Positions 25,384-33,274 of a stretch of DNA of 43,239 nucleotides are shown here, piece by piece. The first letter of the stretch is position 1. Each line of letters starts with the position of its first letter. Below the pieces are notes generated by a model that did no database searches, had not been told where the DNA came from, and saw nothing but the letters and a program-made list of their open reading frames with translations. Both the position numbers and the translations under genes were made by a program. The stretch is from contig WQRX01000008.1 in the NCBI GenBank assembly GCA_009786535.1, forward strand, positions 63,208 to 106,446, in the 5' to 3' direction. The stretch comes from Defluviitaleaceae bacterium (GTDB lineage: Bacteria > Bacillota > Clostridia > Lachnospirales > WQUN01).

Positions 25384-25989
25384 ATGAGCATAAATGTAAA
25401 CAACAATGTTGCCACTGCTTATGCCACGCAACAAGCTGGAAACCAAAAAACGGCGGATAGGTTTATTACGCACAGCGCAAATTTAAGCAACAATGACTCG
25501 CCTGTGCATGTAACTATCAGCGCAGAAGGCAGTACTGCAAGCAACAATGCAAGGGTAAATGAATGGCAAAGCACCGATGCAATGCTTCGGCACTTTATAA
25601 ATGTCGTGAGAGGTGATAACTGCCCGCGGTCATTCTCATCAAGCGGCAATAATCCTTCCATGACAAGGGAAGAAGCCGATACCGCAAGGTTTGAACGCGC
25701 ACAGGCAAGGAGCAATGAACTCGCGCAGTTTACGCCTGGTAGTGGAAATCAAAATGCCACACCGTTACGCAACAATGCGCCAAGCCAAGACCAATTGCAA
25801 TTAGCTGAAATGTTGGGCATGAACGAAGCACAACACAGGCAAATGGCAAATATGATAACGGGGCAATTCAATCATCTGCTATCGCAACATACAGCGGTTG
25901 ATAGTGACCTCGGGCAAAGAATTTTTGACCAAATTTTTGATTCCGCACAAGCACTGCTTTCTCAGTTCCATGAAGTTAATCAAGCATAG
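25384..25989 (+). CDS. tandem paralog family member 1
   Basis: This encodes 201 residues from the ATG at 25384 (GAAGGAG, nine bases). There is no signal peptide. The N-terminus is disordered and Asn/Ala-rich (NNNVATAYATQQAGNQKTAD) and contains the strand VHVTISAEGSTAS. The C-terminal 75 residues are helical: PSQDQLQLAEMLGMNEAQHR, then MITGQFNHLL and a last helix FDQIFDSAQALLSQF. Two other genes at 26360 and 27235 share the NN-Ala start, the TISA-type strand and this helical end. I do not recognise the family. The disordered start plus a conserved C-terminal helix bundle resembles an export-substrate or structural-subunit design, but that is speculative. Confidence 0.8.
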   Translation: MSINVNNNVATAYATQQAGNQKTADRFITHSANLSNNDSPVHVTISAEGSTASNNARVNEWQSTDAMLRHFINVVRGDNCPRSFSSSGNNPSMTREEADTARFERAQARSNELAQFTPGSGNQNATPLRNNAPSQDQLQLAEMLGMNEAQHRQMANMITGQFNHLLSQHTAVDSDLGQRIFDQIFDSAQALLSQFHEVNQA

Positions 25990-25993
25990 TTTT

Positions 25994-26063
25994 AATAATC
26001 TGCTCGTTAATTTTATACAAGTTAGCGAGCAGATTTTATTCAATTTTGAGGAGATGAGATTAT
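25994..26063 (+). repeat. 70-bp direct repeat, copy 1
   Basis: Bases 25994-26063 equal 27167-27236 exactly, and the match continues with two substitutions to about 26091. It covers the terminator hairpin, the GAGGAG ribosome site and the first codons of a paralog gene. Confidence 0.95.
25997..26035 (+). terminator. terminator after paralog 1
   Basis: A 10-bp stem AATCTGCTCG / CGAGCAGATT (25997-26006 with 26026-26035) and a 19-base loop is followed by TTATT. The T run is short, so readthrough into downstream genes is possible. Confidence 0.65.
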
Positions 26064-26067
26064 TAAC

Positions 26068-26321
26068 ATGACAAAAATTAGTAACGCAACATCGCAAAAT
26101 CGACACAGATATACGGTTGTAACAACCGATGCAAGTGGGCGATTTTCTGGAACTGTTCGTCTAGCACCGGGTGTTGCGTTAAGCGAGCGGCAATTTATAC
26201 ACTGGGTACCGAATGCATCATCAATCATATTCTCGAAGAAGCAAGAATTTATGCCCAAGCCGTTGGAAATGAAGCTATTATTGTGAACCGCGATATATTT
26301 ATATTAGGCGGTATACGATAG
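26068..26321 (+). pseudogene. chimeric pseudogene: paralog start joined to Ig-protein C-terminus
   Basis: The frame begins MTKISNAT, as in the paralog at 27235. From the eighth codon it becomes a copy of the C-terminus of the 627-residue secreted protein: QNRHRYTVVTTDASGRFSGT against QNRHRYEIVTTDANGRFSQV, then ALSERQFIHWVPNASSI. One missing base near 26226 shifts the frame. After restoring it, the rest (HILEEARIYAQAVGN ... RDIFILGGIR) aligns to the final residue. The join shows that a second full copy of the secreted gene once stood here and was deleted through recombination. It is not expected to make a useful product. Confidence 0.85.
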
Positions 26322-26359
26322 CTTAAAATTTTCAAAATTAATTAAAGGAGCTGATGTAT

Positions 26360-27040
26360 ATGAATTTATCAACAATTAATAATGCAGCAACACTATATGC
26401 TTCATCTATCACTAACTCGCCAATCCGCAAGGAAATAAATCAAAATTCACAAAAAACTCACAACAATGATTCAAGTGTTGTGAGAGGAGAAGCGTTCATA
26501 GCAAATAACGCACTAAGCCAAACCGCAAATGCAAGCGGTCACGAGTTGTTTGATGATACGCTTCGCACTTTACAGACCGTTATTATTAACGATGCATGTA
26601 GATGGTCTGGCAGCGGGTTTAGTGATGGCGTTGGCAGAAGTGGTGATGCGCTGGGTGAATATTTTTTGCAAGACAGATTGCAAAGCGATTTTCACCAATG
26701 GTTCATGCATCATGGACTACGCAATGATGATGGGTCAATGACAGAAAAAGGAAAAACATTTAGGCATGGTCATGACCATGGTCTGTATGAAACTTTTTCA
26801 TCGAATCCATTAAGAAATACCCCACCTAGCCAAGCGCAATTGCAATTAGCGGAACAGCTTGGATTAGATGAGGCACAATTACGCAAAATGAACGCGCTAG
26901 TGACAGGGCAATTCAATAATTTTATGATACAACATGATATTGTTACTGGCGATATGGGGCAAAAAATTCTCGACCAAATTTTTAACTCCATGCAAGAATT
27001 GTTTGCACAATTCCACCAAAACAATAACGCGTCATCGTAA
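26360..27040 (+). CDS. tandem paralog family member 2
   Basis: This encodes 226 residues. AAAGGAG lies nine bases before the ATG at 26360; an in-frame ATG six bases earlier is too close to it. It shares the INNAATLYASS start and the helical end PSQAQLQLAEQLGLDEAQLR and VTGQFNNFM, then DQIFNSMQELFAQFHQ, with the gene at 25384. The middle differs and has a His-rich patch (FRHGHDHGLYE) that could bind metal. There is no signal or membrane segment. The conserved ends with variable middle imply a common carrier or assembly role with member-specific parts. Confidence 0.8.
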   Translation: MNLSTINNAATLYASSITNSPIRKEINQNSQKTHNNDSSVVRGEAFIANNALSQTANASGHELFDDTLRTLQTVIINDACRWSGSGFSDGVGRSGDALGEYFLQDRLQSDFHQWFMHHGLRNDDGSMTEKGKTFRHGHDHGLYETFSSNPLRNTPPSQAQLQLAEQLGLDEAQLRKMNALVTGQFNNFMIQHDIVTGDMGQKILDQIFNSMQELFAQFHQNNNASS

Positions 27041-27166
27041 TGTGATTATTCAACCAACCGTCACATTTTAGAATTTGGCGAATTGTTCGTTCGTTGTGCT
27101 GTGAATACAAATGTACGAACCGTAAGAGCCATTTATATTTTATCCATTCCAAGATAGTTATTATTA
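27041..27166. other. spacer before second repeat copy
   Basis: These 126 bases show no gene; they contain a short ACGAAC-rich stretch. The spacer links paralog 2 with the terminator and ribosome site of the 70-bp repeat. Confidence 0.4.
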
Positions 27167-27236
27167 AATAATCTGCTCGTTAATTTTATACAAGTTAGCG
27201 AGCAGATTTTATTCAATTTTGAGGAGATGAGATTAT
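27167..27236 (+). repeat. 70-bp direct repeat, copy 2
   Basis: This is identical to 25994-26063. Just after it, G at 27237 completes the ATG of paralog 3, whereas copy 1 has T there. Confidence 0.95.
27170..27208 (+). terminator. hairpin in second repeat copy
   Basis: This has the same 10-bp stem as at 25997-26035, 27 bases before the start of paralog 3. It may end transcription from paralog 2 or act as a partial attenuator in front of paralog 3. Confidence 0.6.
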
Positions 27237-27849
27237 GAACATGACAAAAATTAATAACGCAACACCGCTACAAGCATCTCAAAGTAGCAATAAATCTCAA
27301 GATGTTTCTGCAGCAAAAGAAACGCCAACAAGAGGCGAACCCGCCGCACGGCTTACGATTAGTGCCGTTGGCAGTGCAGCCAATGTTGCAAGCAACTCTA
27401 GTCGCTTGGGGACATGGGAAAGCGAAGAAGCAAAACTTCGTTCGCTTATGAATTTTATCCGCCAAGATAATTGCCCAATGACATTTCAAATGAGTCCCGA
27501 TAGAATTGAGCAATTAAGGCGTGAGGGTATAGACATTGAATCTATGTCTGAAAATGAGGTAGACAATTGGATTAGTGCGCAAATAAGAAAACAACGTGCG
27601 CAATTTTACGCGGGTACATGGCGTAGTGAAGTAAGCCAACCACAACAACAAATTGCGGAACAATTAGGAATGACCTTAGAACAGGCAAAGGAAATGAACA
27701 GTCGGGTGGTTGAAATGTTTAACGAACTAACCGAACGTGCAGCCGTAGGCGTGTTCAAAATTCCTGTTGAAGTAAGGGACGAAATCGACAACACGGTGTT
27801 TGATGCTATGTTAAAAATGCTTGCTCAATTTCGTGAAGCAAATTTATGA
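27235..27849 (+). CDS. tandem paralog family member 3
   Basis: This encodes 204 residues from ATG 27235 (GAGGAG with nine-base spacing). The N-terminal MTKINNATPLQASQSSNKS and the strand ARLTISAVGSAAN match the other family members; DNCPMTF corresponds to DNCPRSF of member 1. The C-terminus is again helical (QQQIAEQLGMTLEQAKEMNS ... FDAMLKMLAQFREANL) but more divergent. Taken together, members 1 and 3 share the middle block LRxxxNxxRxDNCPxxF, which member 2 lacks. Last gene of the cluster; a terminator lies 136 bases downstream at 27985. Confidence 0.8.
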   Translation: MNMTKINNATPLQASQSSNKSQDVSAAKETPTRGEPAARLTISAVGSAANVASNSSRLGTWESEEAKLRSLMNFIRQDNCPMTFQMSPDRIEQLRREGIDIESMSENEVDNWISAQIRKQRAQFYAGTWRSEVSQPQQQIAEQLGMTLEQAKEMNSRVVEMFNELTERAAVGVFKIPVEVRDEIDNTVFDAMLKMLAQFREANL

Positions 27850-27984
27850 AATAATAAAAAAAGTGGCACACATTTCAATACTTTTTAATCTCTAAAAACA
27901 CTAACGACAAATGCAATTCTTATCATGTGGAAAAAAATGCCGCAGTAAGGGCATTACATTAACATGCTAGTGATGTTAAGCATT

Positions 27985-28020
27985 AAAACAGCGGTCTGTC
28001 AATTTAAAACCGCTGTTTTT
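27985..28020 (+). terminator. terminator of the paralog cluster
   Basis: A perfect 11-bp stem (27985-27995 with 28009-28019), with a GC core and five T residues at the end. Confidence 0.88.
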
Positions 28021-28052
28021 GTTTTAAGTTTTTGTTTTAAGGAATAAAGCCA

Positions 28053-28115
28053 ATGAATCAAACTCCTGTAAAAGTACTTGATATAGGTATTGGGTCCGGA
28101 TACGCTTGCCACTAA
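28053..28115 (+). pseudogene. start of a SAM-dependent methyltransferase gene, broken
   Basis: After AAGGAATAA-like purines, an ATG at 28053 opens 20 codons reading PVKVLDIGIGSGYAC, the motif I glycine loop of class I SAM-dependent methyltransferases, then a stop. Nothing downstream continues it convincingly. It is a short remnant only. Confidence 0.45.
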
Positions 28116-28328
28116 GTTATCTAAGAGCGGGAATCATATAATCTCTTTGAATATGATTTCTCGAAAGAATTACCGACTGTTGTTGCTAACGAAAATTTGA
28201 TTTTATTATAGGCACATACTCAAGACCATAAACTTTTGGAAAGCCCTTGACAGGGGTTAAATCCATTGCCGTTTACCATAGAAAAAATCTTACCACACGG
28301 GTTACGTATCCTTGCGGGCATACAAAAA

Positions 28329-28381
28329 AAGCATACCCATAACCAATTAAAAATTGGCGTGCCGTCGCACAGGGTATGCTT
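28329..28381. other. three-way-junction hairpin
   Basis: The outer 10-bp stem AAGCATACCC / GGGTATGCTT (28329-28338 with 28372-28381) encloses CCAATT/AATTGG (28343-28348 with 28352-28357) and a short GTG/CAC hairpin at 28359-28370. The compact folded form is seen directly; whether it acts as RNA, terminator or protein-binding DNA is unknown. Confidence 0.5.
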
Positions 28382-28443
28382 GGATATTTCATTGTATTTC
28401 TTTAAGCATTACATACGGTAGGTGCATTGTCATTTTTCCCGTT

Positions 28444-28480
28444 TAGTATACGTCTGCACAGTTAAAATTAACGTATACTA
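28444..28480. repeat. inverted repeat TAGTATACGT
   Basis: Ten-base perfect arms (28444-28453 and 28471-28480) are separated by 17 bases. There is no clear T run, so this is more likely an operator-like or structural element than a terminator. Confidence 0.45.
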
Positions 28481-28745
28481 GCGAACAATTTTGCACTTCC
28501 CGTGTCGGATAACCAGCGGCATCGCCTTTGAAAGTTGCAAACCGCACAAGCACCACCACGCGTGTAAATATACGTGATGCTTCCTTGGTTTTAACAAGCT
28601 TGATACATAGTTATCCTGGGGTAAGCCGCCGGGGAGGCAGTCCGTGCAAAGGGCAATCACTGTAGTTGCACGCAGAGGCGTTGCTATCGCTTGTCGGCAG
28701 AGCTGTGATGCGCTTTTCAGGCATGTGCCCGTTGGCTTGGGATTA
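28481..28745 (-). ncRNA. candidate structured RNA downstream of hydA
   Basis: On the minus strand a TATAAT hexamer (about 28748) precedes 265 bases that have no credible reading frame but several helices. These include GCGTGCAA paired with TTTGCACG around 28655-28680, and GCATCAC with GTGGTGC around 28543-28573. The GC content is above the flanks. It does not match the sequence signatures I know for tmRNA, RNase P, SRP RNA or common riboswitches. A 6S-like RNA is possible. The helices are seen by eye only. Confidence 0.25.
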
Positions 28746-28763
28746 TTATACAATACAGTTTTT

Positions 28764-28790
28764 GACATTTTCTAAGATTTTGTCAAAACT
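28764..28790. promoter_or_regulatory. dyad after hydA sharing a 21-base motif with the hydC leader
   Basis: GACATTTTCTAAG followed by ATTTTGTC (28764-28784) matches, with two substitutions, the minus-strand sequence of 33289-33309 in front of hydC. On the minus strand it can pair as a hairpin just after the hydA stop (TTTTGACA / TGTCAAAA), so a terminator role is an alternative. Confidence 0.4.
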
Positions 28791-28799
28791 TTTACTCCC

Positions 28800-30521
28800 C
28801 TACTTCGCCCGCTTAACATACTTTGTATGCAGCAAGTCATGCGCCTTGTGGCTGCCGGGCTTTTCAAGGAACTCATCGTAGAGCTTCTTAACCTCGGCAT
28901 TTTCGTGTGAAACGCGTACCTTTTTCTCGCCGTCAATGGCGTAAAGGGAAGCTGCACGTTCCTTGATAATGCTTTGGTCGTTGCCATGGTAGGGCTGACC
29001 GCCGCCGCCTACACAACCGCCGGGGCACGCCATAATTTCAATTGCGTGGTATTGGGACTTGCCATCGCGGATATTTTCCAGCATTTTGCGTGCGCTGGCT
29101 AACCCGTTGGCGATGCCGATTTTCAACTCGGTATCACCCGCTTTTACGGTGGCTTCGCGGATATTATCCGTGCCGCGCAATTGCTTGAACTCCACGTTTT
29201 CGGGGTTTTTGCCCGTTAATTCGTAGATAGCGGTACGGGTTGCGGCTTCAATTACGCCGCCCGTTGTGCCGAAAATCGTACCTGCGCCCGTAGATTCGCC
29301 CATATGTGGGTCGAAGTCCTCGTCGGGCAAGGAGTGGAAGTTAATGCCCGCCTCGCGGAACATGGAAGCAAGCTCGCGGGTGGAAAGCACATAGTCGGTG
29401 TTATTACCCAATTCTTCGCGTGCGGCTTCGTATTTCTTCGCCAAGCACGGCATGATGGAAACAACGACCATTTTCTTGGGGTCAACGCCCAATTTTTGCG
29501 CAAGGTATGTTTTTGCGATTGCGCCAAACATTTCCTGCGGCGATTTACACGTAGAAGGCACGTCCAAAAGTGTGGGGAATTGATGCTCAATAAATTTCAC
29601 CCACGCAGGGCAGCAGCTTGTAAGAATAGGCAGTTTGCCGCCGTTTTTCACGCGGTCAAGCAGTTCGTGCGCTTCCTCCATTACGGTAAGGTCTGCCGCA
29701 AAATTGGTGTCATACACATGCCTAAAGCCCATGCGGCGCAAGCCTGCCACCATTTTGCCCGTAACGCGTGCGCCCGCTGCCATGCCAAATTCTTCGCCAA
29801 GTGCTACGCGCACCGCGGGTGCGGTTTGTACGATAACTACTTTGTCGGGGTCGTTAAGTGCCGTCCAAACTTCGCTCGTGTGGCTGGCTTGGGTAAGCGC
29901 ACCCGTAGGGCAAACGGAAACGCACTGCCCGCAGAAGGTACAGGTAGAATCCGCAACAGGGGCATTAAACGCCGTAGAAACGGTAGTTTCCAAGGAGCGG
30001 TTAATCGCGGAATATACGCCGACGGTTTGCACTTCGTTGCAAATGGTTTCGCAACGTCGGCACAGTACGCATTTTTCCGGGTCACGAATCAGCGATTCGC
30101 TGGTGGTGTCTTTTTCGTGGTGCGCCATTTTACCCGCGTATTTATCTTCGCGAATGTTTAAATCGGCTGCGAGGGTTTGCAATTCGCAATTTTTATTGCG
30201 TTCGCATACCAAGCAGTCCTTGGGGTGGTTGGAAAGGAATAATTCCACCACGGTACGGCGGGTTTTGATAGCACGTGTCGTGTTGGTTTGTACTGCCATG
30301 CCTTCCCATACAGTGGTAACGCAAGCAGGTACAAGGTTTGCGCGCCCTTCTAACTCAACCATACAAACACGGCACGAGCCGGGGGCATTGGTGCAGCCCG
30401 CGCTTTCCATTTTCATATAACACAGCGTGGGAATGTTAATGCCCTGTGCGCGGGCGGCGTCTAGTATTGTCGTGCCGGCTTCTACTTGCACGGCTAAATT
30501 GTTAATCTTGATATTAACCAT
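28800..30521 (-). CDS. hydA: [FeFe] hydrogenase catalytic subunit
   Basis: This 573-residue enzyme reduces protons or oxidises H2 at the H-cluster. The N-terminal [2Fe-2S] ferredoxin domain has Cys34, CRVC and a later Cys. The His-ligated cluster motif is HPKDCLVCERNKNC, followed by two [4Fe-4S] motifs (CVLCRRCETIC and CTFCGQCVSVCP). The H-cluster motifs TSCCPAW, MPCLAKKYEA and MACPGGCVGGGGQP are all present. The ATG at 30521 has GGAGGGAG upstream; a longer frame lacks one. It is the last gene of hydC-fdx-hydB-hydA, the set that couples NADH and ferredoxin oxidation to H2 formation (electron bifurcation) in Clostridia. The gene appears intact. Confidence 0.97.
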   Translation of the reverse strand: MVNIKINNLAVQVEAGTTILDAARAQGINIPTLCYMKMESAGCTNAPGSCRVCMVELEGRANLVPACVTTVWEGMAVQTNTTRAIKTRRTVVELFLSNHPKDCLVCERNKNCELQTLAADLNIREDKYAGKMAHHEKDTTSESLIRDPEKCVLCRRCETICNEVQTVGVYSAINRSLETTVSTAFNAPVADSTCTFCGQCVSVCPTGALTQASHTSEVWTALNDPDKVVIVQTAPAVRVALGEEFGMAAGARVTGKMVAGLRRMGFRHVYDTNFAADLTVMEEAHELLDRVKNGGKLPILTSCCPAWVKFIEHQFPTLLDVPSTCKSPQEMFGAIAKTYLAQKLGVDPKKMVVVSIMPCLAKKYEAAREELGNNTDYVLSTRELASMFREAGINFHSLPDEDFDPHMGESTGAGTIFGTTGGVIEAATRTAIYELTGKNPENVEFKQLRGTDNIREATVKAGDTELKIGIANGLASARKMLENIRDGKSQYHAIEIMACPGGCVGGGGQPYHGNDQSIIKERAASLYAIDGEKKVRVSHENAEVKKLYDEFLEKPGSHKAHDLLHTKYVKRAK

Positions 30522-30534
30522 GATTGACTCCCTC

Positions 30535-32349
30535 CTATTCACGCACAATTGCGCCGATTTTTGGCGGGCATTTGGGGATACATGCGCCGCATTTGATACA
30601 GGCTTCTTGGTCGATAACGTATTTCTTTTTGCCGTTGGGTGTTTCGCTGCCCGTTGGGTGAATACAGTTTACAGGACACGCCTTAGCGCACAAGCTACAG
30701 GCGATACATTTTTCTGTAATCACGTAGTTCACCAAATCTTTACACGCGCCTGCGGGGCATTTGCCGTGTAAAACGTGGGCTTCGTATTCATCCATAAAGT
30801 GATTTAACGTAGAAAGTACGGGGTTTGGCGCGGTATTGCCCAAGCCGCATAAAGACGCGTCCTTAATGGTTTGCCCAAGCTCGCGCAGCTCTACAAGGTC
30901 TTCGGGCTTGCCTTTGCCTTGGGTAATGCGCTCAAGGATTTCATACATACGGGTGTTACCCACGCGACAAGGTGTACACTTACCGCAAGATTCTTCTACC
31001 GTAAACTCCAAGTAGAATTTAGCGATGTTTACCATACAGTCGTCCTCGTCCATGACAATCATACCGCCCGAACCCATCATCGATCCGATGGCAGTTAGCG
31101 TATCAAAGTCTACGCCCACGTCGAGGTTTTTCTCGGAAATACAACCGCCCGAAGGCCCGCCCGTTTGCACGGCCTTAAATTTCTTGCCTTTGGGAATGCC
31201 GCCGCCAATTTCGTAGATAACTTCACGCAAGGTTGTGCCCATGGGTACTTCGATAAGCCCCACGTTGTTGATTTTGCCCGCCAGCGCAAATACCTTTGTG
31301 CCCGGGCTTTTTTCCGTGCCGAAGGATTTAAACCAATCCGCACCACGGGTAATAATTAAGGGAATACAGGCGTAGGTTTCCACATTACAGTTTACCGTGG
31401 GTTGCCCCCAGAAGCCTTTTTGCGCAGGGAATGGCGGACGCAGGCGAGGTTCGCCCCGTTGCCCTTCCAGCGAGTTAATAAGCGCCGTTTCTTCACCGCA
31501 AACGAATGCACCCGCGCCAAGATTTACGCGTACATGGAAGTTAAAACCACTGCCCATAATGTTGTCGCCCAGCAAGCCATATTTTTCAGCCTGTGCGATA
31601 GCAACGCGCAAACGGTTTACCGCAAGGGGATATTCCGCACGAATGTATACAACGCCTTCGTCCGCGCCGATGGCTTTGCCCGCGATAGCCATAGCTTCCA
31701 GCACCGCGTGGGGGTCGCCTTCCATGATACTCCTATCCATAAATGCGCCCGGGTCGCCTTCGTCGGCATTACAAATGATGTATTTTTTGTCGCTCTTGTT
31801 ATCCAAGCCGAACTGCCATTTATTGCCCGTTGGGAAGCCCGCGCCGCCACGCCCGCGCAAACCGGACGCTTTAACGATATCAATAATTTCCTGCTGACTA
31901 AGGTCGTTGAGCGCCATTGCTAACGCTTCGTAACCGCCTACGCCAATGTAGTCCTCGATATTTTCGGGGTCAACCATACCGCAGTGCATAAGGGCAATGC
32001 GAAGCTGGGTTTTGTAGAACGCCATGTCCATATGGTGGTGGCATGATTCGCCCGTGATGGGAGATTTGAAAAGAAGACGGTCAACATGCTTGCCCTTCAT
32101 AAGATGCTCGGCAACCAGCTCTTCGCAGTCTTTTGCCTCTACACGCACGTAGAAGGTATTGTCGGGGTAAATTTTTACGATAGGACCTTGCTCGCAGAAG
32201 CCGAAGCAACCCACTTTTAAAATGGTCGCTTCGTCACGAATGCCGTGTTTTTCTAACGCGGCTACTAAGGCGTCCTCTACTTCCAAGCAGCCGGACGAAA
32301 TACAGCCCGTACCGCCGCAGATAAGAATTTGCAATCTAGTCTTGTGCAT
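30535..32349 (-). CDS. hydB: bifurcating hydrogenase NuoF-like subunit
   Basis: This 604-residue flavoprotein carries a thioredoxin-like [2Fe-2S] N-terminus (CISSGC and VGCFGFC), the NuoF FMN/NADH domain (GRGGAGFPTGNKW, NADEGDPGAFMDR, EYPLAVNRL), an SLBB-like part, the NuoF [4Fe-4S] motif ESCGKCTPCRVG, and a C-terminal double-cluster ferredoxin (CIACSLCAKACPVNC and CIKCGACIPKCP). It binds NAD(H) and is the electron-splitting subunit of trimeric hydrogenases. The start overlaps the preceding stop by one base (TAATG) with GGAGGG upstream. hydA starts 13 bases after its stop. Confidence 0.97.
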   Translation of the reverse strand: MHKTRLQILICGGTGCISSGCLEVEDALVAALEKHGIRDEATILKVGCFGFCEQGPIVKIYPDNTFYVRVEAKDCEELVAEHLMKGKHVDRLLFKSPITGESCHHHMDMAFYKTQLRIALMHCGMVDPENIEDYIGVGGYEALAMALNDLSQQEIIDIVKASGLRGRGGAGFPTGNKWQFGLDNKSDKKYIICNADEGDPGAFMDRSIMEGDPHAVLEAMAIAGKAIGADEGVVYIRAEYPLAVNRLRVAIAQAEKYGLLGDNIMGSGFNFHVRVNLGAGAFVCGEETALINSLEGQRGEPRLRPPFPAQKGFWGQPTVNCNVETYACIPLIITRGADWFKSFGTEKSPGTKVFALAGKINNVGLIEVPMGTTLREVIYEIGGGIPKGKKFKAVQTGGPSGGCISEKNLDVGVDFDTLTAIGSMMGSGGMIVMDEDDCMVNIAKFYLEFTVEESCGKCTPCRVGNTRMYEILERITQGKGKPEDLVELRELGQTIKDASLCGLGNTAPNPVLSTLNHFMDEYEAHVLHGKCPAGACKDLVNYVITEKCIACSLCAKACPVNCIHPTGSETPNGKKKYVIDQEACIKCGACIPKCPPKIGAIVRE

Positions 32350-32753
32350 TATTTGCCCTCCAATCTTGCTGCGATGTCGGCAACGATTTTCTTCGCCATA
32401 TCGGCATTTACTTTACCATGGCGGGTGGGTGTGGCTTCGCCCGGGAAAATGACGTCCACTGTGGGGTCATGCCCGCAAGCGAAGTTGCCTTCTACCTTAG
32501 GTGCGTCGGGTTTGTCGCAACCGTTTACGCAGTCCATGGCAATAACTGATACTTTTTCCAGCCGTTTGGCATTTACTTCGTCAAAAATTACTTTCATAAT
32601 ATCGCGTGCGCCCGACTTTAAACCACAGTCGCCAATGGCAACATAAATTTCTACACGGTCTTTGGCGTTATCGGAAACGAGGCGCATAATCACATTGTCT
32701 TTATATTTTTGGCGCAGGGTTTTTAATTCTTCCCGCGAATTTACCTTTTCCAT
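32349..32753 (-). CDS. thioredoxin-like [2Fe-2S] ferredoxin domain protein of the hydrogenase operon
   Basis: This 134-residue protein has the thioredoxin-like ferredoxin fold pattern: IYVAIGDCGLKSGARDIMKV, MDCVNGCDKPDAP and FACGHDP. Cysteines are present, but the spacing is not the classical C-x4-C pattern, so the cluster may be altered. It is joined to hydC and hydB by one-base stop-start overlaps, implying tight coupling. Such a small gene is common between hydC and hydB in Clostridia and is thought to assist electron transfer; the exact role is not established. Confidence 0.85.
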   Translation of the reverse strand: MEKVNSREELKTLRQKYKDNVIMRLVSDNAKDRVEIYVAIGDCGLKSGARDIMKVIFDEVNAKRLEKVSVIAMDCVNGCDKPDAPKVEGNFACGHDPTVDVIFPGEATPTRHGKVNADMAKKIVADIAARLEGK

Positions 32754-33241
32754 TATTTCGCCTCCTCTTTCGCAAGGGTTGTTTCAATGATGCCCGTTAC
32801 ATCGTCCTCGGTTAAGCGCCCGTAGGACTTACCATCCACGGTGATAATCGGCGCAAGCCCGCACGCACCGATACAGCGCAATGCATCTAACGACCACAAG
32901 CCGTCCTCACGCGTAGTGTTTGCCTTCATGCCCAAATCGCGCTCAAATTTCTCCAGCACTTTGTCCGCGCCGCGCACAAAGCACGCCGTACCCATGCACA
33001 CATTAACGCGGTGCTTGCCTTTTTGCGTCATGGTGAAGAATGAGTAGAACGTAAGTACCCCGTACACCTTGCTTGTGGGAATGTCCAGCTTTTCTGCCAC
33101 GTATTCCTGCACTTCCTTGGGCAAAAAGCCGAAAATGTCTTGCGCTTTGTGCAGCACAGAAATGAGCGCACCTTGCTTTGTAGGCAGCGAGCCGATGTAG
33201 GCATCTAACTCGGCATACAAAGCCTTTTCATTTTTTTCCAT
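32753..33241 (-). CDS. hydC: bifurcating hydrogenase NuoE-like subunit
   Basis: This 162-residue protein of the NuoE type starts at the ATG 33241 (GGAAGGGG upstream). A helical N-terminus (LISVLHKAQDIFGFLPKEVQ) is followed by YGVLTFYSFF and the four-Cys [2Fe-2S] pattern: CMGTACFVRG and then LRCIGACGLAP. It passes electrons between hydB and hydA. It is the first gene of the operon, 77 bases downstream of a -10 element, with the 36-bp dyad in its leader. The upstream extension of the frame to 33346 has no ribosome site and covers the operator, so it is not used. Confidence 0.95.
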   Translation of the reverse strand: MEKNEKALYAELDAYIGSLPTKQGALISVLHKAQDIFGFLPKEVQEYVAEKLDIPTSKVYGVLTFYSFFTMTQKGKHRVNVCMGTACFVRGADKVLEKFERDLGMKANTTREDGLWSLDALRCIGACGLAPIITVDGKSYGRLTEDDVTGIIETTLAKEEAK

Positions 33242-33274
33242 GAAACTAACCCCTTCCTTGGATATAAAAACGTC

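Larger units (their letters stand above)
28116..28799. other. gene-free stretch after hydA
   Basis: I see no convincing protein gene in these 680 bases. They hold the three-way-junction hairpin (28329-28381), an inverted repeat (28444-28480), a possible structured RNA on the minus strand (28481-28745) and a dyad next to the hydA stop (28764-28790). Confidence 0.5.

Noticed and set aside
28478..28768. 96-codon minus-strand frame downstream of hydA
   Set aside because: It has no ribosome site and erratic composition; the region looks like RNA structure or non-coding DNA instead.
29304..30420. Long open frames on the strand opposite hydA (285 and 261 codons)
   Set aside because: They are antisense shadows of the well-supported hydA gene, without ribosome sites; the GC-rich third positions of hydA keep the other frames open.
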